Part shown: positions 49,276 through 57,784 of the stretch, in pieces
Layout: each line of letters starts with the position of its first letter
Numbering within the stretch: the first letter of the stretch is position 1
Assembly (NCBI RefSeq): GCF_005298075.1
Contig: NZ_SZZH01000003.1
Span: 62,001-126,000, forward strand
Direction of reading: 5' to 3'
Source: Nakamurella flava
GTDB lineage: Bacteria > Actinomycetota > Actinomycetes > Mycobacteriales > Nakamurellaceae
Length of the DNA: 64,000 nucleotides
Notes under the pieces: model-generated
Told to the model about the DNA's origin: nothing
Databases searched by the model: none
Seen by the model: the letters and a program-made list of their open reading frames with translations, nothing else
Program-made: the position numbers and the translations under genes

Positions 49276-50019
49276 GTGAAGGTGCCGAAGTACTTCCAGG
49301 TCAAGCAGGACATCCTCGATCTGATCGCCGGCCTGCAGCCGGGCGCCGGCGTACCGACCGAACGTGAGCTGGCCGAACGCTTCGCGACGTCGAGAACGAC
49401 GGTGCGACAGGCCATAGCGGAACTGGTCGTCGACGGGCGGTTGGAGCGCACCCAGGGCCGGGGAACCTTCGTCGCCCAGCCGAAACTCATGCAGGTACGG
49501 CAGTTGACCTCGTTCTCCCAGGACCTGCAGGACGAGGGGCGGCACCCGGGCAGCGTCGTGCGCGACCTGAGTGAACGGGAGGCCGACCGGGAGGTGGCCG
49601 AGCACCTCCGCATCCCGGTCGGATCGCCCTACTGGCGCCTCGAGCGGGTCCGCCTGACCGCGGACGAGCCCATCGCCCACGAGATCGCCCACCTGGCCGG
49701 GCCGTTCCCCGACTTGCCGGCCGAGCTGGCCCCCCGCGGCTCGCTGTACAAGACGTTCCGGGAGGCCTACGGCCTGGAACTGGCCGCCGTCGAGGACGTC
49801 ATCGAGACCGCGCTGGCCGACCCCCTGCAGGCGTCGCTCCTCGGCGTCGACACCGGCCTGCCCATGCTGCTCATCCACCGCACCGGCTGGGACGCCGACG
49901 GGCGCGTCCGCGAATGGACCCGTTGTGTGTTCCGCGGGGACCGCTTCCGGTTCGTCGCGCGCAATGAACGGGGCCCGGCTGACCAGCAGACGCCGCAGGG
50001 CGGCCCGCCCACCTCGTGA
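49276..50019 (+). CDS. GntR/HutC-family regulator of the DasR/NagR type
   Basis: A 247-residue regulator with a GTG start. The winged helix (1-70) has KVPKYFQVKQDILDLI, GAGVPTERELAERFATSRTT and ERTQGRGTFVAQP; the UTRA effector domain follows (80-240) with RIPVGSPYWRLERVR and EWTRCVFRGDRFRF. DasR of Streptomyces binds dre sites and is released by GlcN-6-P or GlcNAc-6-P. Three dre-like sites upstream and the neighbouring GlcNAc genes make the same role very likely. It may also control distant chitin or PTS genes. Confidence 0.92.
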   Translation: MKVPKYFQVKQDILDLIAGLQPGAGVPTERELAERFATSRTTVRQAIAELVVDGRLERTQGRGTFVAQPKLMQVRQLTSFSQDLQDEGRHPGSVVRDLSEREADREVAEHLRIPVGSPYWRLERVRLTADEPIAHEIAHLAGPFPDLPAELAPRGSLYKTFREAYGLELAAVEDVIETALADPLQASLLGVDTGLPMLLIHRTGWDADGRVREWTRCVFRGDRFRFVARNERGPADQQTPQGGPPTS

Positions 50020-50076
50020 AGATGGGGCGAACCGCCCTGTCGGTGCCGTCCGGCGATCAGTGGCCGGTAGGTGTCG

Positions 50077-51474
50077 TCAGCGCTTCGATGCCCGCCACCC
50101 GGCGGCCTGTGCGTCAGAGGGGGAGCAGAACCAGTATTCGCCGGGGCGGTTACCGATCACGGTGACGTCGTAGAACTGGCCCCCAGGCACGTGGTAGATG
50201 CGCTCGCCGTCATCGGCCACGTTGCCCTTGACGTCGCAGCCCGGAATGTGGGTGGGGCTTCCGGGACGGGGGCCGGCGGGCGGCGTCCCCGGGTTGCCCG
50301 AGTTGCTCGGCGGCGCACTCGGATCGCCGATGTAGCCGGTGCGGATGGACCAGACGGCCCGACCTCCGGCGTACACCACCAGATTGCCGTCGGGCTGCAG
50401 GGCGAGAACGCCTGCTCCACCCGACGTTCCGAGCTGCCAGCGCGGACCGCTGGGGCCGTAGAGCACCAGGTTGCCGTCGGCCTGGATGGCCAGGCGGGCG
50501 TTCGCGGTGCCCCCGGTGTTCGTGGCGAAGACGGCTCGTCCGTTGTCGTACACCACGAAATTGCCGTCGGTCTGCAGGGCGGCGACGTACGGACCGTAGG
50601 TGAGTTGCTGCCCGGCGGCGAGGGTCTCGCCGGTGTTCAGGGTGGACCGGGTAGCCACCGGCGGCGGAGCGACGCCGATCAGGCCGGTGGTCCGGGCCCA
50701 CGCCGCCCGCCCGCCGGCGTACACCACCAGGTTGCCGTCGTTCTGCAGCGCGAGAACGCCGCCGGAGCCGGAGGTCCTGGTCTGCCAGCGGGCCCCGCTG
50801 TTGCCGTAGATGACGAGGTTGCCGTCGGTCTGCATGGCCAGCCGGGCGCCGGCAGTCCCACCGGTGCCGGTCGCGAACAGGACCCGGTTGCCCGGACCAT
50901 AGGTGACGAAGTTGCCGTCGGTCTGCAGGGCGGCGGTGAAGCGGCCGTCGGCGGAGATGAGCTGTTGCCCGGCCGACAACGTCTGCCCGGCCGCCAGTTC
51001 CGCCGGCGCGGCGGGACGGACGGGGATGATGCCGGTGGTGATCGACCAGGCGGCCCGGTTGTTCAGGTAGAGGACCAGGTTCCCGTCGCTCTGCATGACC
51101 AGGCGGGCATCGGATCCGGACGTCCCGGTCCACCACTGCGGACGGCCCGATCCGTACACCACGACGTTCCCGTCGCCCTGAACGGCCAGTTCGGCACCTA
51201 CGCCTCGGCTGCCGGTCTGCCACCGTGGGCCGCCGGGACCATAGACGACGACGTTCCCGTCGCCTTGGACGGCGGTCCGGAACTGGCCGTTCGCCGAGAC
51301 CAAGGTTTCGCCGGCGAAAAGGCTCTGCCCGGCCCGCAGGGTGTCCTCGCCTGCGGCGGCGAAGGCGCTGGGGGCAGCGCCGGTGAGCAGGGCGAAGGCC
51401 AGGGTCAGAGCCAGCAAGGTGGCGGTGACCAGCCGTGGAGATCTGTGTTGGATGCGGACGGTCGTCGTCGGCAA
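50077..51474 (-). CDS. Secreted triple B-lectin protein with C-terminal GEYWFCS-type domain
   Basis: About 465 residues from a probable TTG start (51474) preceded by GGGGGG; a signal peptide ends in APSAFAAAG. Nine QxDGNxVxY mannose-binding motifs (for example VQGDGNVVVY, LQTDGNFVVY) fall in three groups of three, giving three bulb-type lectin domains. The C-terminal 55 residues are GCDVKGNVADDGERIYHVPG, then EYWFCSPSDAQAAGWRASKR, a module also found at the end of the thermonuclease 2 kb upstream. Nothing suggests an enzyme. It probably binds mannose-type or other glycans outside the cell, as in bacteriocin-like lectins. The start codon is less certain than the rest. Confidence 0.75.
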   Translation of the reverse strand: MPTTTVRIQHRSPRLVTATLLALTLAFALLTGAAPSAFAAAGEDTLRAGQSLFAGETLVSANGQFRTAVQGDGNVVVYGPGGPRWQTGSRGVGAELAVQGDGNVVVYGSGRPQWWTGTSGSDARLVMQSDGNLVLYLNNRAAWSITTGIIPVRPAAPAELAAGQTLSAGQQLISADGRFTAALQTDGNFVTYGPGNRVLFATGTGGTAGARLAMQTDGNLVIYGNSGARWQTRTSGSGGVLALQNDGNLVVYAGGRAAWARTTGLIGVAPPPVATRSTLNTGETLAAGQQLTYGPYVAALQTDGNFVVYDNGRAVFATNTGGTANARLAIQADGNLVLYGPSGPRWQLGTSGGAGVLALQPDGNLVVYAGGRAVWSIRTGYIGDPSAPPSNSGNPGTPPAGPRPGSPTHIPGCDVKGNVADDGERIYHVPGGQFYDVTVIGNRPGEYWFCSPSDAQAAGWRASKR

Positions 51475-51667
51475 GGAGGCCCCCCAGGGCGAAGAAGTGA
51501 CCGAGCGGCATTGCGCGGTCGCGACAACGTAACAGGGAGGCCTGATCTCGAACGGGTGATTCGATGAGCGCAGCGTGAATTCAGCTGTCCGGTTAGTGCT
51601 GGTCATCCGTTCCGGGGATGACGGGCTCAGCAAGGTGGGCCCGACGTTCGATACCTCCTGCACGAAG

Positions 51668-51706
51668 GGTTGTCGGCCGGTCCGCTGGGCGAACCGGCCG
51701 ACAACC
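51668..51706 (-). terminator. 14-bp perfect hairpin after the second lectin gene
   Basis: GGTTGTCGGCCGGT (51668-51681) pairs with ACCGGCCGACAACC (51693-51706) about 10 nt beyond the stop of the upstream lectin gene in minus-strand sense. The rest of this 240-nt gap shows nothing else certain. Confidence 0.75.
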
Positions 51707-51716
51707 TTCTGCGGAA

Positions 51717-53357
51717 TCAGCCGACCTTGGTCCAGAGGCCGCAACCGGAGGCATAGAAGCCGGCGTCAGAGGACTTGATCGAGACGGCGCCCTGTTGCCA
51801 GTCCTCTCGGAATTCGATCAGCGAGTCGGCGTCGCTGGCGAAGGTGGACAGTCGGGCCCAGGTGCAGCCGTTCTGGCTCGATGGTGACCAGACCCCGGTG
51901 GAGATGTCACTGCCGACGATCCACGTGCCGTCGCCGAAGGGGGCGGTCGGCGAGGACGTCAACGGCGACAGGTCGGCCGTCCACTCCGCACATTGGTCGG
52001 TTCCGAAAAACGGGTCGGTCGGCTTGATGGTGACCACCGCCGGAAGATCGGTGAACTCGAACGAGAGGACGTCAGCCGCGGTGACGTTCTCGGAGTCGGT
52101 CAGCAGCCGCGCCCAGTTGCACTGCGGCGCGGCTGTGCGAGTCCGGTAGGTGCCGGGCGCGATGTCCCGCCCGACCGCGAAGAGGCCACCACCCGGGAAG
52201 GTCGGCACCGGAATGGGACCGGTGCGGACCGACCAGGTCGCTCGTCCACCGGCGTACAGGACGAGGTTGCCGTCCCCCTGCAGAGCCAGTTGGGCTTGGC
52301 CGCCGCGGGTTCCGGTCTGCCAGCGGGGGCCGCCGTTGCCGTAGAGGACGAGGTTGCCGTCGGACTGCATGGCCAACACGGCGTTGGCGTTGCCGCCGGT
52401 GCCCGTCGAGAAGACGGCCCGACCGTTGTCGTAGACGACGAAATTGCCGTCGGTCTGGACGACCGCCTCGAAGGAGCCGTTGGTCAACCGCTGGCCGGCG
52501 GTCAAGGTCTCACCCGTGTTCAGGACCGACCGGGTCGGCGTGGGCAGCGGGATGGGCCCGGTCAGGCGGGACCACCCGGCGCGTCCGCCGACGTAGACGA
52601 CGAGGTTGCCGTCGGACTGGGCAGCCAGGACGCCGTTGTCGCCGGATGTGGCCGTCTGCCAGCGCGCGCCGCCGTTGCCGTAGAGCACCAGGTTGCCGTC
52701 GGTCTGCATGACCAGTCGCGCGTTCGCCGTGCCTCCTGTACCGGAGGAGAACAGCGCGCGATTGCCCGGTCCGTAGAGGACGAAGTTCCCGTCCGTCTGC
52801 AGGGCGGCCACGAAACGGCCGTCCGTGGACACGAGTTGCTGACCGGGCGAGAGTGATTGCCCGACGGTGAGTTCGGATGGTCCGGTGGGCCGCACCGGGA
52901 TGATCCCGGTGGTGATCGACCAGGCGGGCGTGCTGCCGAAGTAGAGTACGAGGTTGCCGTCGCCCTGCATCACGAGGCGGCCGCCGCTGCCGGACGTTCC
53001 GGTCCACCAGCGGGCGCCGCCACCGGCGTACAGCACGACGTTGCCGTCGTTCTGCATGGCGAGACCCGCTCCGCCACCCGAGGTTCCGGTCGACCAGCGC
53101 GCTCCCTGCGAGCCGTAGACGACGAAGTTCCCGTCGGTCTGGACGACGGCGCGGAACGCCCCGTTCGTCGAGAACAAGGACTGGCCGACGGTCAGTACCT
53201 CGCCGGCCGACAGCGTGTCGTCGTCGTCGGCGGCCCGAGCGGCCGGGGGAGCGACCGTCAGCAGGCCGACCGCCAGAGCGATCGCCAGAACGGCCGCCAG
53301 GATCGGCCTGCCGGGCCGTGGGAGGACATGGTCAGGTACTGCGAACAACGCGATCAC
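51717..53357 (-). CDS. Secreted triple B-lectin protein with two C-terminal Cys-containing repeats
   Basis: About 546 residues from a GTG at 53357 after AGGAAG; a signal peptide ends in PPAARAADDDD. Nine QxDGNxVxY motifs again form three B-lectin domains, closely similar to the paralogue downstream. The tail differs: two copies of a 65-residue module, with GLFAVGRDIAPGTYRT...CNWARL and GTWIVGSDISTGVWSP...CTWARLS, each ending near a second cysteine (QCAEW, GCGLW). These modules recur in actinobacterial secreted proteins. The pair probably arose by duplication followed by tail exchange. Role likely glycan binding at the cell surface or in competition; not proven. Confidence 0.78.
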   Translation of the reverse strand: MIALFAVPDHVLPRPGRPILAAVLAIALAVGLLTVAPPAARAADDDDTLSAGEVLTVGQSLFSTNGAFRAVVQTDGNFVVYGSQGARWSTGTSGGGAGLAMQNDGNVVLYAGGGARWWTGTSGSGGRLVMQGDGNLVLYFGSTPAWSITTGIIPVRPTGPSELTVGQSLSPGQQLVSTDGRFVAALQTDGNFVLYGPGNRALFSSGTGGTANARLVMQTDGNLVLYGNGGARWQTATSGDNGVLAAQSDGNLVVYVGGRAGWSRLTGPIPLPTPTRSVLNTGETLTAGQRLTNGSFEAVVQTDGNFVVYDNGRAVFSTGTGGNANAVLAMQSDGNLVLYGNGGPRWQTGTRGGQAQLALQGDGNLVLYAGGRATWSVRTGPIPVPTFPGGGLFAVGRDIAPGTYRTRTAAPQCNWARLLTDSENVTAADVLSFEFTDLPAVVTIKPTDPFFGTDQCAEWTADLSPLTSSPTAPFGDGTWIVGSDISTGVWSPSSQNGCTWARLSTFASDADSLIEFREDWQQGAVSIKSSDAGFYASGCGLWTKVG

Positions 53358-53541
53358 CCGGTCTTCCTGAGGGTCTCCCGGAGCCCGTTCGCCCGGTGGC
53401 GCGACGCTAACAGTGATCAACTGACCCCAGCGGGTGAACTCAGAGGCCGGTGCGAATACCAAGGCTTGCTAAGAGTGCTGCCGCAGAGTGAGGCTGAACG
53501 AATGCGCGAGCATTGATCACTGACGGTGGGATCCGCTCGGG

Positions 53542-54270
53542 TCAGCCGTCGGCCGGCGCCCGCCAACCGGCCGACTCGGCCTCTTCGATCGAGCAGAACC
53601 ATCGCTCGCCGCGGGCCTCGTCGATGCTCGTCCGCTCGTAGTCCCGGCTTTCCGGCAGGTGGTAGATCCGGCCGTTCCCGCTGATGTTCCCCTTGATCGC
53701 GCAGTCGGCCGACGGCGGTGTCTGCGTCGCCGTCGGGACGGTCGTGGGCGGGGCCGCCGATGTCGCCCCGACCACGCCGCCGCACGTCGCCGCATTCCAC
53801 AGTCCCCGGCCGGCTCCCGCCGCGTCCTGCTGCGCGGCCCGGTACTCGCCCTGCCGTGCGTAGGCCCGATCGAAGGTGTACTCGCGCGCGAACCCGTCAC
53901 CAATCACGCGCTTTCCGAGGTCGGTGCCGTCCGGGAGGGTGACGTACCGCAGCACCCGGCCGTAGCGGTCGCGGTCGTCCTGGGTGGGGTCCGGGGTCAG
54001 CGCCACCGTGGCTCCCCGCAGCAGGGCGGCAGCCGCGTCCGAGGCTGCCGCGTAGCCACAGTCCTGCCGCTCCGGGGTGTCGATGCCCAGTACCCGCACC
54101 TTTTCCGATCCGCCGTCGGTGGTGACCTCGAAGGTGTCGCCGTCGACGACCCGGGTGACCACCGCAGTGCCTGGAGCGGGGGAGGACGGGGCGGGGGTCT
54201 CCGCATCGGTACAGCCGACCAGGGCGCCCGCGAGGAGCAGCCCGACGGGCAGCATCCAGCCTCGCCTCAC
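53542..54270 (-). CDS. Thermonuclease-family lipoprotein with GERWFCS-type C-terminal domain
   Basis: A 242-residue secreted protein with lipobox LVGCT. The SNase (TNase) domain (about 35-165) shows VTRVVDGDTFEVTTDGG, VRVLGIDTPERQDCG, RDRYGRVLRYV and GFAREYTFDRAY, with the arginine and Asp residues of the Ca-dependent active site. A Thr/Pro linker leads to a 50-residue module starting CAIKGNISGNGRIYHLP and ending GERWFCSIEEAESAGWR, shared with the first lectin protein. It would degrade extracellular DNA or RNA. GTG start. It precedes the lectin genes on the same strand with a 184-nt gap. Confidence 0.85.
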   Translation of the reverse strand: MRRGWMLPVGLLLAGALVGCTDAETPAPSSPAPGTAVVTRVVDGDTFEVTTDGGSEKVRVLGIDTPERQDCGYAAASDAAAALLRGATVALTPDPTQDDRDRYGRVLRYVTLPDGTDLGKRVIGDGFAREYTFDRAYARQGEYRAAQQDAAGAGRGLWNAATCGGVVGATSAAPPTTVPTATQTPPSADCAIKGNISGNGRIYHLPESRDYERTSIDEARGERWFCSIEEAESAGWRAPADG

Positions 54271-54362
54271 CGCATCCCCCGTTCATTTCCCCGCTGAGCT
54301 GCCAGGAACGACAGCCCCATTCCCACAGGGACTGTCGCCCTCGGCTGCGACCAGACCCGGCT

Positions 54363-55385
54363 TCAGTCGAGGTCGATCAGCACCTTCCCCACGATGCCAT
54401 CCTCCACGGCCTGATGAGCCGCGGCCGCCTGGTCGAGCGGGAAGTGGTGCAGCGGCAGGCCCGCGGCCTCGCCGACCCGGATCGCGCCCTCGGCCAGCGC
54501 GACGCTCACCGCCGACACGGCCCGCGCCTTCGCCGCGGCCGGCGCGGTGTAGACGAGGACGAACTGCCAGCGGGCGTTCGGCGTCATCAACGGCCGCACC
54601 GGCACCGTCAGCGGAGTCCCGTCGTCGGCGTAGACGGCGACGGTGGCGTGCGGGGCGATGACCGCGACATCGAGATCGGCGTTGACGGCGGCCGCCACCT
54701 CGACCACCGTGTCGACACCCCGGGGAGCGAGCTTGCGGATCTCCGCGGCCGCGTCCTGATCCCGGTAGTTGATGACGTGATCGGCCCCGGCGGCCACGGC
54801 GAGCTGGGCCTTGGCCGGGCTGCTGACCGTGCTGATGACGGTGGCATCGCTCCACCGGGCCAGCTGGATCGCGGCGTTGCCGACAGCTCCGGCCCCGCCC
54901 GACACCAGTACCGTCCGCCCGGCCAGGGCGCCGGGCCCCAGTTCGTCGGGGCCGCCCTCGGTGACCGTGAGGCAGCGATGCGCGGTCAGGAACGGGATCC
55001 CCAGCGCGGCACCCGCATCGAAGGAGACGTCTTCGGGCAGGCCGACCGCCTGGGCCACCGGCACCCGGCACAGTTCCTGGGCGGTGCCGTCCTTGCGCTG
55101 CCAGGCGGCCTCCCAGATCCACACCCGATGACCGACCCGGGTCGGATTGACGCCCTCCCCGACCGCGACGATCTCGCCGGCCCCGTCCTGGCCCGGTACC
55201 TGGGGCGGGTCGATACGTCCCTGGTCGTCGGCCGGCCCGGACCGTCGTGATTTCCAGTCGGTGGGGTTCACCCCGGAGCGCCGGACCCGGACGAGCACCT
55301 CGCCGGGGCCGGGTTCCGGGTCGGGCCGATCGACGAGGGTCAGGACACCTGGGTCACCGGGGCGGGAGTACTCGACGGCGCGCAT
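54363..55385 (-). CDS. NADPH:quinone reductase-like zinc-independent MDR protein
   Basis: A 340-residue MDR protein starting MRAVEYSRPGDPGVLTLVD. The substrate domain has PQVPGQDGAGEIVAVG, and the nucleotide fold LVSGGAGAVGNAAIQLARWSD. No zinc cysteine ligands are visible. It resembles quinone oxidoreductase/crotonyl-type reductases with unknown physiological substrate. Its first 32 nt overlap the end of the upstream cobD gene on the same strand, so it is likely translated from the same transcript without being part of B12 synthesis in any clear way. Confidence 0.8.
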   Translation of the reverse strand: MRAVEYSRPGDPGVLTLVDRPDPEPGPGEVLVRVRRSGVNPTDWKSRRSGPADDQGRIDPPQVPGQDGAGEIVAVGEGVNPTRVGHRVWIWEAAWQRKDGTAQELCRVPVAQAVGLPEDVSFDAGAALGIPFLTAHRCLTVTEGGPDELGPGALAGRTVLVSGGAGAVGNAAIQLARWSDATVISTVSSPAKAQLAVAAGADHVINYRDQDAAAEIRKLAPRGVDTVVEVAAAVNADLDVAVIAPHATVAVYADDGTPLTVPVRPLMTPNARWQFVLVYTAPAAAKARAVSAVSVALAEGAIRVGEAAGLPLHHFPLDQAAAAHQAVEDGIVGKVLIDLD

Positions 55386-56367
55386 GTCCCGAAAGGTAAC
55401 CGCCGCCCGGCGGTCTCACACCCGCAAGCCCGGCCGCGGCGGCCGCGCTGGCGATGCCCACCCAGCGAGCCAGCCGACGCGCCCGCCCGATGTCGTCGAC
55501 CGTGGGCGCCGGACCGTCGCCCAGGGTCCCGCGGTCCTCGACGACCCCGTGGTAGACGTTGACGCCGCCGAGCTGGACGCCCAGCGCCCCGGCGAACGCC
55601 GCCTCGACCGGGCCGGCGTTCGGCGACGGGTGCCGGTGGGCGTCGCGGCGGACCGCCCGCAGCGCCCGCGTCGGCCGTCCCCGCACGACCGGCGCCGCGG
55701 CGGCGGTGAGCGCTGCGGCGAGCCGGGCGGGGACGACGTTGACGACGTCGTCGAGCCGGGCGGCGGCCCATCCGAACCGGGAGTAACGCGGGGAACGGTG
55801 GCCGATCATCGCGTCCAGGGTGTTGACGGCCCGGTAGCCGAGCAGGCCCGGCACGCCGGCGACGGCGCCCCATAACAGCGGGGCCACCACGGCGTCGGAC
55901 GTGTTCTCGGCCACGGATTCCACGGTGGCCCGGGCGATCTGGGCAGCGTCGAGCTGACGGGGGTCCCGCCCGACCAGGTGCGTCACCCGCTCGCGGGCGG
56001 CAGGCAGGTCGTCCCGCTCGAGATGGGCGGCGACGGCGTCGGCCTCCCGGCTCAGGGAACGACCGCCCAGCACCGTCCAGGTGGCCAGGGCGACCACGGC
56101 GGTCCGGGCCACCGGGTGGTCCCGGACCGCCCTTTCCACCAGTCGGCCCGCGGCCGTGACCACCCCGACGAGAACGAGCACGTGCAGGGCGCCGGACGCG
56201 CGGTCGTCGCGGTAGGACAGCCGCTCGAGTGCCGCCGCGGCCTGACCGAAACCGGCGACCGGGTGGCCGCGCCGGGGATCACCGAAGCACAGGTCGGCGG
56301 CATGGCCGAGCAGCAGACCGGCAGCGACCGGCCTCACGGGCACGGGCACGTGCGGCTCCCTCGACAT
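55354..56367 (-). CDS. cobD: Adenosylcobinamide-phosphate synthase (CobD/CbiB)
   Basis: A 337-residue membrane protein. Family segments are ADLCFGDPRRGHPVAGFGQAA, RATVESVAENTSDAVVAPLLWG, GVPGLLGYRAVNTLDAMIGH and SPNAGPVEAAFAGALGVQLGG. It attaches aminopropanol (phosphate) to adenosylcobyric acid. Divergent from cobU with a 47-nt gap, so the two promoters are close. No riboswitch was seen in that gap. Confidence 0.9.
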   Translation of the reverse strand: MSREPHVPVPVRPVAAGLLLGHAADLCFGDPRRGHPVAGFGQAAAALERLSYRDDRASGALHVLVLVGVVTAAGRLVERAVRDHPVARTAVVALATWTVLGGRSLSREADAVAAHLERDDLPAARERVTHLVGRDPRQLDAAQIARATVESVAENTSDAVVAPLLWGAVAGVPGLLGYRAVNTLDAMIGHRSPRYSRFGWAAARLDDVVNVVPARLAAALTAAAAPVVRGRPTRALRAVRRDAHRHPSPNAGPVEAAFAGALGVQLGGVNVYHGVVEDRGTLGDGPAPTVDDIGRARRLARWVGIASAAAAAGLAGVRPPGGGYLSGHARRRVLPPR

Positions 56368-56414
56368 GGTGTGCGGCTGCCGGGTGCCGGTGGTCGTTCC
56401 GGCAGGATGCGGGC

Positions 56415-56969
56415 ATGGCCCGCTCGTCGTCCCTCGCCCGCGCCACCCTGGTCACCGGAGGTGTCCGCTCCGGCAAGTCCCGCTACGCCGAGAGCCTGCT
56501 CGCGGCCGAGGCCGCCGTCACCTACGTGGCGCCCGGGCCGGTGCCGGACCCGGCCACCGACCCAGAGTGGGCGGATCGGATCGCCGGTCACCGGGAGCGC
56601 CGGCCGGCCCACTGGACGACCGTGGAGACCTCTGACGTCACCGCCGCGGTCGAGCAGGCGCCCGGCGCCGTACTGGTCGACTGCCTGGGGACCTGGGTGA
56701 CCGCCGTCGTCGACGAACTGCGCGGCTGGGACGACCCGCGCGGCCCCTGGCGGGCCGACTTCGACGACCGGCTGCGGGCCCTCGTGGTGGCCTGGGTGAC
56801 GGCCCCCGGGCCGGTGGTCGCCGTGACCAACGAGGTCGGTTGGGGCGTGGTCCCCGCCCATGCCTCGGGACGGCTGTTCCGCGACCTGCTGGGAACGGTC
56901 AACCAGCAGATCGCCACCGTCAGCGGGGATGTCGTGCTGGTGGTGGCGGGTCGCGTCCTGCGGCTGTGA
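56415..56969 (+). CDS. cobU: Bifunctional adenosylcobinamide kinase/guanylyltransferase
   Basis: A 184-residue CobU/CobP. The P-loop is LVTGGVRSGKSRYAES, followed by YVAPGPVPDPATDPEWADRI with the substrate-contact region, HRERRPAHWTTVE containing the GMP-attachment histidine region, and VTNEVGWGVVPAHASGRLFRD. It phosphorylates adenosylcobinamide and then transfers GMP to give AdoCbi-GDP, substrate of CobS. Single plus-strand gene, convergent with cobS. Confidence 0.92.
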   Translation: MARSSSLARATLVTGGVRSGKSRYAESLLAAEAAVTYVAPGPVPDPATDPEWADRIAGHRERRPAHWTTVETSDVTAAVEQAPGAVLVDCLGTWVTAVVDELRGWDDPRGPWRADFDDRLRALVVAWVTAPGPVVAVTNEVGWGVVPAHASGRLFRDLLGTVNQQIATVSGDVVLVVAGRVLRL

Positions 56970-56998
56970 ACCGCGGCCGCACCGTCTGTCGATGGAGG

Positions 56999-57772
56999 TC
57001 ACGTGATCGCCAAGCCGACCAGCAGCCCGGCGAAGGTGGTCTCCACCGCGGCCCCGAGCACGTCGCCGGTCACCCCGCCCAGGCGCGTCCGGCACCGCAC
57101 CAACAGGGCCGCCAGGGCCAGCCCGGCCACCCCGGCGGCGAGTGGGCCGAGCCACCACGGACGACCGGTCAGCAGGGCCGCCCCGGTCAGGAGCGCACCG
57201 CCGAGGACGGGGGCGGCCACGGCCAGCGCCCGGGGTACCGTGCCGGCGACCGTGGCGCCGAGACCCGCCGGACGAGCGGACGGCAACCACGCCGAACACG
57301 CCGCCCACAGCGCGAGCCGCGATGAGAACACCGCGGCGGCCACCAGGAACCAGCCGCCGTCGACCGCGAGGACCCCGGCGGATGCGGTGATCTGGACGGC
57401 GAGGACGAGCACGGTCGCAGCCATCCCGGCCGGGCCGGTGTCGCCCTTGCGCATGATCGTCAGTGCCCGGTCGCGGTCGTAGGACGCGGCCAGACCGTCG
57501 GCCGTGTCGGCCAGACCGTCCAGGTGCAGACCGCGGGTGGCGAGCGCGAGGCCCCCGACCAGCAGGGCAGCGACCACCCCCGCGGGCAGCGCGGCGCTCA
57601 GCGCGCCGATCGCCGCGGCCAGCGCGGCCAACGGCAGCACCGCGAGCGGAGCGGCGATCATCGCCACCCGGGCCACCGGCCGGTCGACCCGACTCGGCGC
57701 CGGCACCCGCACGGCGGTCAGCGTGCCGACCGCGAGGAGCAGACCGTCAGTCAGCGAGCGGCGTTCGGTCAC
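56999..57772 (-). CDS. cobS: Adenosylcobinamide-GDP ribazoletransferase (cobalamin synthase)
   Basis: A 257-residue integral membrane enzyme with a GTG start. The family motif GLHLDGLADTADGLAAS with its acidic residues is clear, followed by IMRKGDTGPAGMAATVL and GGVTGDVLGAAVETTF near the C-terminus. It joins AdoCbi-GDP and alpha-ribazole in the final step of lower-loop assembly. It starts 12 nt after cobT and is the last gene of the cbtB-cbtA-cobT-cobS transcript. Confidence 0.93.
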   Translation of the reverse strand: MTERRSLTDGLLLAVGTLTAVRVPAPSRVDRPVARVAMIAAPLAVLPLAALAAAIGALSAALPAGVVAALLVGGLALATRGLHLDGLADTADGLAASYDRDRALTIMRKGDTGPAGMAATVLVLAVQITASAGVLAVDGGWFLVAAAVFSSRLALWAACSAWLPSARPAGLGATVAGTVPRALAVAAPVLGGALLTGAALLTGRPWWLGPLAAGVAGLALAALLVRCRTRLGGVTGDVLGAAVETTFAGLLVGLAIT

Positions 57773-57784
57773 CGCGCCGGCGCC

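Noticed and set aside
50071-51567. Plus-strand 498-residue frame opposite the first lectin gene
   Set aside because: The minus strand encodes nine repeated QxDGNxVxY motifs and a signal peptide; the plus frame is its shadow.
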